Source: Bacteroidota bacterium | Lineage (GTDB): Bacteria > Bacteroidota > Bacteroidia > Chitinophagales > Chitinophagaceae | Assembly (NCBI GenBank): GCA_018267545.1 | Contig: JAFDYG010000219.1 | Span: 1-64,000 of the forward strand | Length of the DNA: 64,000 nt | Reading direction: 5' to 3' | Shown: positions 27,365 through 35,548 of the stretch, one piece after another | Numbering within the stretch: position 1 is the first letter of the stretch | Layout: every line of letters begins with the position of its first letter | Notes under the pieces: generated by a model | What the model was told of the DNA's origin: nothing | What the model saw: only the letters and a program-made list of their open reading frames with translations | Database searches by the model: none | Position numbers and translations under genes: made by a program

Positions 27365-28303
27365 TTACCATGTGCGGCTTTTCATGTATTCGTCCAGCTC
27401 TTTGCGAGACATCGGCAGCTTATCCTGGTGCTCGTCCAGCCAGTGCAGAAAGTCTTTCCTGATCTCTTCCGACCACTGAGTATCGATCTGCCCCGCGAGG
27501 TATTTCTTCTCCCGCAGCCGCTGATGCCCGAACTCGTCCCGCAGCTCGATAAACTCGGAGGTGATGACCACGGTGTCGAGCAAATGAGCCGGGATAAAAA
27601 TCACCCCGTACTTATTAGCCAGAACCGCATCCCCCGGCAGCACGATCGCACGGCCGATACGAATCGGCGCGTTGATCGACGTCAGCATCATCTGCTGGAT
27701 ATAGGAAGGGTCTACTCCTTTTACCCAGCCGTTAAAACCCTGTATTTCGCTGAGCCCCGCTTCATCCCGCACCGACCCATAGAAGATCACCCCCCGATGA
27801 GAGCGGGAATAGATGGAATTGCCCAGATTGTCCCCGATCAACGTACCATCGGCCATCTTAAGATAGCCATCCGCCACGTACACGTCCCCATCCGTCAGCA
27901 CGTCGATGGGCCAGGAATTGGTTCCGCCCTGCTGGTTGCGGCCTTCCGCCTTCCCTTGCTCTTTTACGACGGCCGCCAGGTCGGGACGCAATGGCGTATA
28001 TTGGGCGGTGACGACCCTGCCGGTCATGGCTCCCCCATCCGGGTGGATGACGTGCCAGTCGCCTTCGTATTGGTTCTGATAGCCGAGATTGCGAAGAACG
28101 CCCCAGGCTTCTTCAAGAGAGATGTTCTTCAGCCGTTCGAGAAGCTTGTCGGATACGTGCGGCCGGCCATCCGCCGAACGCTCGCCCTTCCAGCCCGGCG
28201 TGAGCGCTTTGATATATTCCGGGGAAGAGCCGACCCGCTGAGCCTGCAGCCCCATGGAAACACCCGTAAACACCAGGAACAAGAGCTTTCTGATCATATT
28301 CAT
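27365..28303 (-). CDS. RraA-fold aldolase-like protein with signal peptide
   Basis: 312 residues: a Sec signal peptide (about 1-22, ending LQAQ) followed by an RraA/HMG-aldolase-type fold. The core family segment GRAIVLPGDAVLANKYGVIFIP is present in full (split here as GRAIVLPGDAVLANK and YGVIFIPAHL), as is GVIFYGSVRDEAG, which carries the Arg-Asp pair that binds substrate and metal in 4-hydroxy-4-methyl-2-oxoglutarate/oxaloacetate aldolases. About 80 extra N-terminal and 40 C-terminal residues distinguish it from the compact 160-residue RraA. With the exported dehydratase next door it could cleave a 2-keto-3-deoxy acid in the periplasm; this is inference. Confidence 0.8.
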   Translation of the reverse strand: MNMIRKLLFLVFTGVSMGLQAQRVGSSPEYIKALTPGWKGERSADGRPHVSDKLLERLKNISLEEAWGVLRNLGYQNQYEGDWHVIHPDGGAMTGRVVTAQYTPLRPDLAAVVKEQGKAEGRNQQGGTNSWPIDVLTDGDVYVADGYLKMADGTLIGDNLGNSIYSRSHRGVIFYGSVRDEAGLSEIQGFNGWVKGVDPSYIQQMMLTSINAPIRIGRAIVLPGDAVLANKYGVIFIPAHLLDTVVITSEFIELRDEFGHQRLREKKYLAGQIDTQWSEEIRKDFLHWLDEHQDKLPMSRKELDEYMKSRTW

Positions 28304-28316
28304 GTGTATTAGAAAT

Positions 28317-29762
28317 TTAAAATTCGTTCTTAACCATCTCGTATAGCCGCATATATTTTTCTACCCGTTCCCGGTATACGTCATGCGCGGATGGCGACGG
28401 CGAATATATAGCCAGCGGCTGTCGCTGAAAAGCAGTATCCTTCCCCACCGCCTCCATCCCTACGACAACGGCGCCCATCACCGCGCTCTCCTCTTCGCCG
28501 AAGGTGAGCACTTTTACGTTGAACACGTCGGCCAGCATCTGCAGCCAGAGCGGACTCCGTGAAAAGCCGCCGGTCGCGTGCAATTCGGTGATATCCCTGT
28601 TCTCGGCCAGGATTTTACCGATGCTATATACCGCATAAATGACGCCTTCCATCGCCGCCCGAACCAGGTGCGCCTTGGTATGACGAATCTCCAATCCAAA
28701 ATAAAACCCCTTCGCCTTCGAGTTCCATATCGGCGCACGCTCTCCCAGGATATAGGGTATAAAGAGCAGACCATCCGAACCCGGGGGCACCGTCCCTGCC
28801 AGCTCGAACAGCTGTTCATAGCTATCGTCGGACTGCAGGAGGTTTTCCTTCAGCCACTGCAGGACGACGGCCCCATTGTTGGTGGCGCCGCCGCTGATAT
28901 ATTCATTGTCCCTTACGTGATATCGAAAGGTGCGCATGGCGCTGTCCACACCGACACCGGAAAGGATCATCCGCGCCGCGCCGCTGGTCCCAATCGTAAC
29001 CGCCATAATATGATTTCCGCTTGCGCCGGTGGCCAGGTTGGCAGAGGCCCCGTCGCTGCACCCCACCACAATGGGTGTTCCTGGCGGCAGCGACAAGGCG
29101 GGTCCGCCGTTACGTTCATAGGATATAATATGCCGGGGTGAGACCACCCTGGCGAGTTTTGAACGGTCAACAGAAATATATCGCAGGATGTCTTCATCCC
29201 AATCGAGCGTCTGGCTGTTGAGCAGTCCCGTCGCCGAAGCAATCGAGCTATCGACAGGCCGCTGGCCAAAAAGATGGCCAAAGACGTATTCCTTTATTCC
29301 GATAAAAGCCGCCGCGGAATCGAATAAGGCGGGCTCTTCCCGGCGAAGCCATAAGAGCTTGCAGAGCGGCGTCATGGCGTGGATCGGCACCCCGGTAGCG
29401 TTATAGAAGGTCTTCCCCTTACCATTGAGGGAGAGTCCCTGCGCGATGGACGCGGCCCTGTTATCCGCCCAGATCATACAAGGCGTAAGCGGCCGCTCCC
29501 GCTCGTCTATCGCCAGCAGGCTGTGCATCGCCGAGCTAAAGGATACCAGCTCCGGCCGGCCGGGTGACAGGTCCCTTGTCACTTCATTGATACAAGCCGT
29601 TACACCCCTCAGGATCTCGTCGGGGTCCAGCTCACTCCGGTCCGGCGCCGTGTGCGCCATTGGATAGGAGAAAGACCGTTTTCCGATCGGCACTCCCTGT
29701 CCGTTGAAAGCAACGGCCTTTACCGAGGTGGTTCCAATGTCCACTCCGAGGTAATAGTTCAT
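28317..29762 (-). CDS. FGGY-family carbohydrate kinase, gluconokinase-like (copy 1)
   Basis: 481-residue cytoplasmic kinase with the ASKHA fold. The N-terminal phosphate loop is GVDIGTTSVKAVAF; SFSSAMHSLLAID, TPCMIWADNRA and ASATGLLN are typical of GntK-type gluconokinases. The C-terminal FGGY half has GCSDGASANLATG, ISGGATNNGAVVLQWL and LHATGGFSRSPLWLQ. The expected reaction is ATP-dependent phosphorylation of a sugar or sugar acid, most likely gluconate. It lies 8 bases after susD and 13 bases before the RraA gene. A second, divergent copy is at 35545-37074. Confidence 0.88.
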   Translation of the reverse strand: MNYYLGVDIGTTSVKAVAFNGQGVPIGKRSFSYPMAHTAPDRSELDPDEILRGVTACINEVTRDLSPGRPELVSFSSAMHSLLAIDERERPLTPCMIWADNRAASIAQGLSLNGKGKTFYNATGVPIHAMTPLCKLLWLRREEPALFDSAAAFIGIKEYVFGHLFGQRPVDSSIASATGLLNSQTLDWDEDILRYISVDRSKLARVVSPRHIISYERNGGPALSLPPGTPIVVGCSDGASANLATGASGNHIMAVTIGTSGAARMILSGVGVDSAMRTFRYHVRDNEYISGGATNNGAVVLQWLKENLLQSDDSYEQLFELAGTVPPGSDGLLFIPYILGERAPIWNSKAKGFYFGLEIRHTKAHLVRAAMEGVIYAVYSIGKILAENRDITELHATGGFSRSPLWLQMLADVFNVKVLTFGEEESAVMGAVVVGMEAVGKDTAFQRQPLAIYSPSPSAHDVYRERVEKYMRLYEMVKNEF

Positions 29763-29770
29763 AAGTCGGA

Positions 29771-31354
29771 TTATTTATCCCAGAAAATACGCGTAGCCAT
29801 ATTGTCCCCGCCGATTCGGCTCGCTGCTGCATTGTAGTTGGCCGTATTGACCGATACCTCGCGCAGCGGGTACTGTATCCGGTGAACGAAAGAGCCCTTT
29901 ACAGCCGGGTCGGCGCCGGGATAGGGATTGGGCGCCAAAACCGGAAAACCGCTCCTCCTGAAATTAGCCCACGCCTCCGTTCCATTCAGGAAAGACGCGA
30001 TCCAGTATTGGGTATTGATCTGCTGCAAGGCGTCGCCCGGATTGAATGGGTTGGCGTTCATATATGCATCCTGCGCCGCGGTGGCTATCGCGGCGGAGGC
30101 ATCGAATCTGGACATCTGGTCCATATGCGCCCTTACGCCGGTATTGAAGAGGGTAGCTACAGAAGCAGAGATCCATCCCCGCTGGGCCGCTTCGGCCAGC
30201 AGCAGCTGGGTCTGCGCGTAGGTCACCAGGAACTCGGGCACGTCGATTTTTGCCACCGTCCGGCGATTCAGCTGAGAATATTTCCAGCCGGTCACCGCCT
30301 TGCCCGGAAAGCCGGGAGCAGTGCTGATGGTAGCTTCATTATAGCCGAGGGGCATGCCTACCTGGTTCGCCTGCACAGTGTCTTCCGTCCCGACGCCGCC
30401 CCCGGAAAGCGCACCTCCGGGATTGGTATACTTGACGGCGATAACGCCCAGTCTTGGATCATGAGTCCGTTGGAGAGAATCGACAAAAGGTTTTGCCAGA
30501 TAGACGTTCGCCTTTTCCGTTCCCTGCATCCAGTTACCCGTGGGACTGGGAAAGGTTGCGCTAAAAGTGATGACGGCATTGTCGGCGTTCGACGTCATGG
30601 TCCCCGCCGTATAAGCCGCGGAAACGATCTGCTGCGCCTTTGCGGCGTCTACCTTGCTATAGCGCATACCGATGCGCACCAGCAGCGAATTGCCGAGCTT
30701 CTTCCACTGCGCAATATTGCCTTTGTAGATGGCGTCGTTGGACTCGGTCGCCTTGCCGGCGTCCAGCGCCGCCGTGGCCTGGGTCAGCTCATTGACGAGA
30801 TCGGCATAGATGGTCTGCTGTGCGTCGTACTTCGGCAGATTGATCTGCGCCAGATAGGCCTGTCCCGCCTCTGTATAGGGCACGTCGCCGTAAGTATCCA
30901 CCAGGATCATAAAGCAATAAGCCCGCATGATTCGCGCCATATTGTAGAGGTTGCTCCGGGCCGCATTTCCCTTCGTCTGGCTGATAACGGCGTTCAGCAG
31001 GGCTACGGGGCCATTCACCTGGGCCGTGTTACCGGTCACGGTTGCACCGTTGCCCGTGCCGTTGTAAAGATAGTCGAACGTCGTGCTCGCGTTATTATCG
31101 AACTCGACGTTGTGATTCCCCCCTTCGGCGACGCCCGTAAACGGATGAATGATCTGCTGCGCCAGGGGCGACTGATAATAGAAAGTGGGGATGCTTACGT
31201 TTACCTCGCCCGTAGCGAATAGATAGCCGGGGTCCAGGTTGGTCGGCTGGGTCGGATTGGTATTCACCGCTACAAAATCTTTATCACAGGCGCTGGCCCC
31301 TGCGAGCAGCAGGAACGACAGGAGAGCATGCCGGATTTGAAAGATACTTCTCAT
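29771..31354 (-). CDS. SusD/RagB-family lipoprotein (SusD-like_2 type)
   Basis: 527 residues with a lipoprotein signal (lipobox GASAC, Cys23, followed by DKDF). The sequence VNTNPTQPTNLDPGYLFA and the helical TPR-like body (YNMARIMRAYCFMILVD, TYGDVPYTEAG) define the SusD-like_2 subfamily, which differs from the SusD at 3500-4957. It pairs with the SusC gene 22 bases upstream. It is expected at the outer surface, binding the ligand that the receptor imports. Confidence 0.92.
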   Translation of the reverse strand: MRSIFQIRHALLSFLLLAGASACDKDFVAVNTNPTQPTNLDPGYLFATGEVNVSIPTFYYQSPLAQQIIHPFTGVAEGGNHNVEFDNNASTTFDYLYNGTGNGATVTGNTAQVNGPVALLNAVISQTKGNAARSNLYNMARIMRAYCFMILVDTYGDVPYTEAGQAYLAQINLPKYDAQQTIYADLVNELTQATAALDAGKATESNDAIYKGNIAQWKKLGNSLLVRIGMRYSKVDAAKAQQIVSAAYTAGTMTSNADNAVITFSATFPSPTGNWMQGTEKANVYLAKPFVDSLQRTHDPRLGVIAVKYTNPGGALSGGGVGTEDTVQANQVGMPLGYNEATISTAPGFPGKAVTGWKYSQLNRRTVAKIDVPEFLVTYAQTQLLLAEAAQRGWISASVATLFNTGVRAHMDQMSRFDASAAIATAAQDAYMNANPFNPGDALQQINTQYWIASFLNGTEAWANFRRSGFPVLAPNPYPGADPAVKGSFVHRIQYPLREVSVNTANYNAAASRIGGDNMATRIFWDK

Positions 31355-31376
31355 AAATTATTTTTTAGCTGTGTGC

Positions 31377-34300
31377 TTAAAATTTAAAATTCAGGTTCAG
31401 GCCATAGCTGCGGGTAGTCGGAAGGGTATGCGACTCGATGCCCTGCAGGTTATCCGAAGCGGAAACCGTTGCTTCCGGATCGATATTGTCCGTATATTTT
31501 TTTATCATCAGCACGTTGTACACCGTAGCGGATGCGGTAACCGACCGTATGAAGGTTTTGGCGAAAAATCCCGACAGGTCATATGCCAGCGAGAGTGACC
31601 TCCAGCGGACAAAGCTGGCATTGTATACAAAGGGAGTAGCGACGTTGGTGGAACGATACTGCGTATAGAAGGTCTGGGCCGAAACGCTTGTCGTATTGGC
31701 CGAACCGTCGGCGTTGACGGCATTGAACACCACGCCGTTGTCACGACCTACCAGCGAAGGCTTGGACAGCCCTTCGCGCAGGAAGTTCAGGTTGGAGTTG
31801 GAGAGCAGCTTGGCTCCTGCCTTGAAGTCGATTTGAGTGAACAGTTTCCATTTGCCCAGGACGAAGGTATTCAGCCATCCGCCCGTCCAGGTAGGAATGG
31901 CGCTGCCGAAAGTCTTCAGGTCACCCTGCAGGAACAGCCCGCCGCTGGTGATGATATTGCCCTTGGCGTCGCGCTTGTAGTCATAACCGCGAAGCGAGGC
32001 CAGCGGCAGACCCACTTCATAGGACATGGTCCCGAAATATTCTCCCGAGCCGGCGTCCAGCCGCGTCTGTCCATTGGCCAGGGCCAGTACCATGCTCTTG
32101 TTATAGCTTCCGTTGACACTGGTTTCCCAGCTGAAGTTCCGGGTCTTGATGGGAACGCCCGTGACCAGCAGCTCGAAGCCGCGGTTCCGTACGCGGCCAA
32201 GATTGACCACCGTGCTGCTATAGCCGGATCCATTGGAGATGCTGACCCTGACGATATCGTCGTAGGTATTCTTGTTATAGTATGCACCATCCAGGTTGAG
32301 CCGGTTGTTGAACAGCCGCAGCTCCAGACCTACTTCCGCCTCTTTTACCTTGCGGGGTTTCAGGTTGGGATTGGGACTGACATTGCTGGAGATATTACCC
32401 AGGGCGCTGCTGCCGAATTGATTGGAGTTGACGGTATAATAGAGATTATTCAGATAAGGATCGGTATCCGAGCCTACCGCAGCGTAAGCGACGCGCAGCT
32501 TACCATAGTTCAGCCAGGACGGACCGTGCGAGTTGAACAGCTCAGACCAGACGAAGCTCAGACTGCCCGAAGGATAGAGATAGTGATTGGACTTCGGGTT
32601 CAAGGTCGAGAACCAGTCGTTGCGGCCGGTAACGGTCAGGAAGAGCAGGTTGGCATAGGACAGCTCGGCCATGCCATACAAGGAGTTGACCTCTTTCTTC
32701 GAGTAGTTGTAAAAAGGATTTTTAGTCTGCCCGTTGCCGATCGTATAAAGATCCCGGACATAGAAATTCGTTACGGACGTGCCGATATTGGTATAGACCT
32801 GCTCCATCTGGTTTCCGCCCAGCGTGATGTCGACGCCGAACTTGCCGAAGTCGTGCTTGCCGCCGATCAGGAAGTCCATGTTCCTCTCGCGGAATGTCGT
32901 TTCGTCCTGATAGTAGTAGCCGTTGAAACCGCTTGCTACACCGGCGATACTACGCGTACCCGTGGGCCGGTCGTAGTCATATGGCCTTGTATAATAGTCC
33001 TGACCAAAACGTCCCTGAACATAAAGCCAGTCGGTAAACTGATAGCGCAGCGATGCATTTCCGATGAGACGATCCCGCCGTACATTTTCAAAGCGCTGAA
33101 GGGTGACCCAGTAAGGATTGTTCCGGTTGGTGAAGCGGGAAAGGGGCTGCTCATTGCCGTTTGCGTCTTTATAGGTCGCCTTTAACCAGGGGATGGCGAT
33201 ACTATTGGCCAGGGTGTAGATCGTCGTATTGGCGTTCATGTCCTGGATGCCGATCTGCGGAGGATTTTTATTGTACTCGTTCGAGTAGTTGGCGTTCAGC
33301 TGCAGGGTCAGCTTAGGGGTAAACCTGTAGTTGAGACCCAGGTTGATGATCTTCTTATGATAATCCGAGTTGGGCATGATCGCGTTCGCATCGGTGTTGG
33401 CAAACGAGAGCCGGAAATATCCCTTATCATTCCCGCCCGAAAGAGCGATGCTGTTGGTAAAATTAGTGCCGGTTCTGTAAAAATCTTTGATTCTATTTTT
33501 GTAAGGCACATAAGGCTGCATGGAGCCATCGAACTGAGGAGTAGGTTTCCCGTCGAACTTTTCCCCGAAGCTGTGTACACCGGTGCTCTGCGCATCGGCC
33601 ACGGACACTGGCCGCAGATTATTTTCGCCCTGACCATAGATATATTGGAAGTCGGTATAGTCCAGCGCCTGTTCCGCCTGGAAGTGAGAGCCTATCTCTA
33701 CACCGATATCCTTGCTCCGGTTGCCGCTGCGGGTGGTAACGATGACGGCGCCATTGGTGGCCCGAAAGCCATAAAGAGCCGCTGCCGCAGCGCCCTTCAG
33801 AACGGTCATCGATTCTATATCGTCCTGGTTCAGGCTCTGCCATCCATCCCCCTGATCGGACGAGCCACCCGTGGGGTTACCGGTGCCGTTGCCGCTGGAG
33901 TTGCCGGCCGATATGCTGGTATTATTAAAAGGAATACCATTGACGACGATCAGCGGCGAGTTGTCACCACTGAACGTAGACTGTCCGCGAATACGAATTT
34001 TTGTGGACCCGCCGGGGCCGCCTGCGGGAGGCGTCACATTCACCCCTGCAATCTTTCCCTGCAGGCTGTTGGCGAGATTCGTCGTCCGATTGGTCACCAG
34101 CTGCTCCGTATTGACGGCGGTCGCTGCATACCCCAGTCTTCGCGCTTCGCGACGGATACCGAGCGCCGTAACCAGCACCTCGTTGAGGCTGCGTGCGTCG
34201 GCGACCAGCACGACGTCGATCACTGCCTTACCGCCTACCGGCAATTCCTGGAGGGCAAAGCCGATGGAGCTGAAGACCAGCACGGCATTGGAAGGCGCAT

Positions 34301-34511
34301 TGATACTATACCGGCCGAGCGAATCGGAGGTAACGGCCGTTCTTGCGCCTTTTACCTGGATGGTAGCTGCGCCAATACCTTTTCCGGCTGCGTCGGTGAC
34401 GGTGCCGGTTCGGGTTTGCGCCATGGAGGTTTGTGTAAGAAAAAGGAGAAGGAAGAAAAACAATAGCAGTCTGCCCATTGAAGGCAGGAAAGCCAGTTCA
34501 ATTCTTTTCAT
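31377..34511 (-). CDS. SusC/RagA-type TonB-dependent receptor (no STN domain)
   Basis: 1044 residues: a signal peptide ending SMAQ (about residue 32), a CarboxypepD_reg domain (about 33-110, TGTVTDAAGKGIGAATIQVKG), then the plug starting NEVLVTALGIRREARRLG and TKIRIRGQSTFSGDNSPLIV, and the barrel ending YGLNLNFKF. It lacks the STN domain present in the first receptor, so it is expected to be regulated by the adjacent AraC protein rather than by an ECF sigma relay. It is the first gene of the six-gene minus-strand unit reaching to 24859. The start is the ATG at 34511; an in-frame ATG at 34478 is possible. Confidence 0.95.
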   Translation of the reverse strand: MKRIELAFLPSMGRLLLFFFLLLFLTQTSMAQTRTGTVTDAAGKGIGAATIQVKGARTAVTSDSLGRYSINAPSNAVLVFSSIGFALQELPVGGKAVIDVVLVADARSLNEVLVTALGIRREARRLGYAATAVNTEQLVTNRTTNLANSLQGKIAGVNVTPPAGGPGGSTKIRIRGQSTFSGDNSPLIVVNGIPFNNTSISAGNSSGNGTGNPTGGSSDQGDGWQSLNQDDIESMTVLKGAAAAALYGFRATNGAVIVTTRSGNRSKDIGVEIGSHFQAEQALDYTDFQYIYGQGENNLRPVSVADAQSTGVHSFGEKFDGKPTPQFDGSMQPYVPYKNRIKDFYRTGTNFTNSIALSGGNDKGYFRLSFANTDANAIMPNSDYHKKIINLGLNYRFTPKLTLQLNANYSNEYNKNPPQIGIQDMNANTTIYTLANSIAIPWLKATYKDANGNEQPLSRFTNRNNPYWVTLQRFENVRRDRLIGNASLRYQFTDWLYVQGRFGQDYYTRPYDYDRPTGTRSIAGVASGFNGYYYQDETTFRERNMDFLIGGKHDFGKFGVDITLGGNQMEQVYTNIGTSVTNFYVRDLYTIGNGQTKNPFYNYSKKEVNSLYGMAELSYANLLFLTVTGRNDWFSTLNPKSNHYLYPSGSLSFVWSELFNSHGPSWLNYGKLRVAYAAVGSDTDPYLNNLYYTVNSNQFGSSALGNISSNVSPNPNLKPRKVKEAEVGLELRLFNNRLNLDGAYYNKNTYDDIVRVSISNGSGYSSTVVNLGRVRNRGFELLVTGVPIKTRNFSWETSVNGSYNKSMVLALANGQTRLDAGSGEYFGTMSYEVGLPLASLRGYDYKRDAKGNIITSGGLFLQGDLKTFGSAIPTWTGGWLNTFVLGKWKLFTQIDFKAGAKLLSNSNLNFLREGLSKPSLVGRDNGVVFNAVNADGSANTTSVSAQTFYTQYRSTNVATPFVYNASFVRWRSLSLAYDLSGFFAKTFIRSVTASATVYNVLMIKKYTDNIDPEATVSASDNLQGIESHTLPTTRSYGLNLNFKF

Positions 34512-34587
34512 AATGGCAATTGTTTTGTTTTAAGCAATTCGTCAGGAGCTGGATGGAAGACTCCATCACCTTACAAAGAAGCTAAAG

Positions 34588-34641
34588 TTTTTTCTGTAAA
34601 ACTTCCAATAAAGCACGGCGGTGAATTTTATACAGAAAAAA
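34588..34641. promoter_or_regulatory. 11-bp perfect inverted repeat in the susC/araC divergent region
   Basis: The 164-base gap between the divergent SusC (start 34511) and AraC (start 34676) genes contains TTTTTTCTGTA at 34588-34598 and its exact reverse complement TACAGAAAAAA at 34631-34641, separated by 32 bases. The position between two divergent promoters and next to an AraC-type regulator suggests a regulator-binding site, possibly a two-turn or looping pair. The arms are A/T-rich, so chance is not excluded. Confidence 0.5.
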
Positions 34642-34675
34642 GAAATATCTATATTACAGTTAAACCACTGATTGC

Positions 34676-35548
34676 TTGAATCCCTATCTACTGCAAAAGG
34701 GTGTATCGAAAGAACTCGACCTCTTCCCGCATATCATCGAATTCGGGTTGAAGAAGGTGCAGACCATTCGTCTGTCCTCCCTTCCTGTAGAGACAAGCCA
34801 ATCATTCCGTCTATATTATATCTGGGATGGCCGCTACGACTGGACCATCGACGATCACTCCCATATCCTCTATCCATCCGACCTGGCGCTGGTCCTGCCG
34901 GGTCAGTCCTTTGGCAGTCCAAGAAGCGCGCTCGATATCGGCACCTTCTCCTGGCTTTCCATCGACATCGGCGACGCGGTGTTCGGGCCCTGGAGCGGTC
35001 TTTCACCCACCGATAGCCGGTCAATCCGAAAGATATTTGTACTAAATACACAACCCGTAGCGGCAAATCTCAAGGAAGCCGGCAAATTATTTCAGCAGCT
35101 CGCGCAGGAGCTGCACCTGCAGGAAATCGGTTTTCAGACTCGTGTCCATCAGCTCACCGACGCCCTGCTCATTCTCATCGCCCGTCAGCTGATCCAGCAA
35201 AGCCATTCCCAACGGGACTTCTCCGGTTCGTTTATGAAGCTGGAGCAGGAGCTGCGGAAAAACCTTTCCCATCAATGGGCGGTTGAAGAGATGGCAGCCC
35301 TCGTGGGTCTGGGCACCACCGCCTTTACCGAAAAGGTGAAGAGCTACACCGGCTTCTCACCTTTGAACTACCTGATAAATATCCGTATCTCTGAAGCGAT
35401 AAAACTATTGAAGCAAACGGACCATCATCTCACGGATATCGCACTGGAGACCGGCTTTTATTCTTCACAACATTTCTCCACCACTTTCAAGAAATTGACG
35501 GGGTATACACCCAGCCAGTTCAGAAAAGACAATACCGACCAACCATGA
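34676..35548 (+). CDS. AraC-family transcriptional regulator
   Basis: 290 residues: an N-terminal cupin-like ligand-binding domain (about 1-160, including YYIWDGRYDWTIDDHSHILY) and a C-terminal AraC/XylS DNA-binding domain (about 190-285) with two helix-turn-helix units, WAVEEMAALVGLGTTAFTEK and LTDIALETGFYSSQHFST, followed by FKKLTGYTPSQFRK. The start appears to be TTG at 34676; no in-frame ATG lies upstream. It is divergent from the SusC operon and overlaps the second gluconokinase-like gene by ATGA. It is expected to sense a sugar or sugar acid and control both transcription units. Confidence 0.9.
   Translation: MNPYLLQKGVSKELDLFPHIIEFGLKKVQTIRLSSLPVETSQSFRLYYIWDGRYDWTIDDHSHILYPSDLALVLPGQSFGSPRSALDIGTFSWLSIDIGDAVFGPWSGLSPTDSRSIRKIFVLNTQPVAANLKEAGKLFQQLAQELHLQEIGFQTRVHQLTDALLILIARQLIQQSHSQRDFSGSFMKLEQELRKNLSHQWAVEEMAALVGLGTTAFTEKVKSYTGFSPLNYLINIRISEAIKLLKQTDHHLTDIALETGFYSSQHFSTTFKKLTGYTPSQFRKDNTDQP

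Noticed and set aside
29882..31222. 446-codon + strand frame antisense to the second susD
   Set aside because: The minus strand carries a full SusD-like_2 protein with lipobox; the opposite frame shows no family features.
31833..33185. 450-codon + strand frame inside the second susC
   Set aside because: Antisense shadow of a confident SusC gene; composition and lack of motifs argue against coding.
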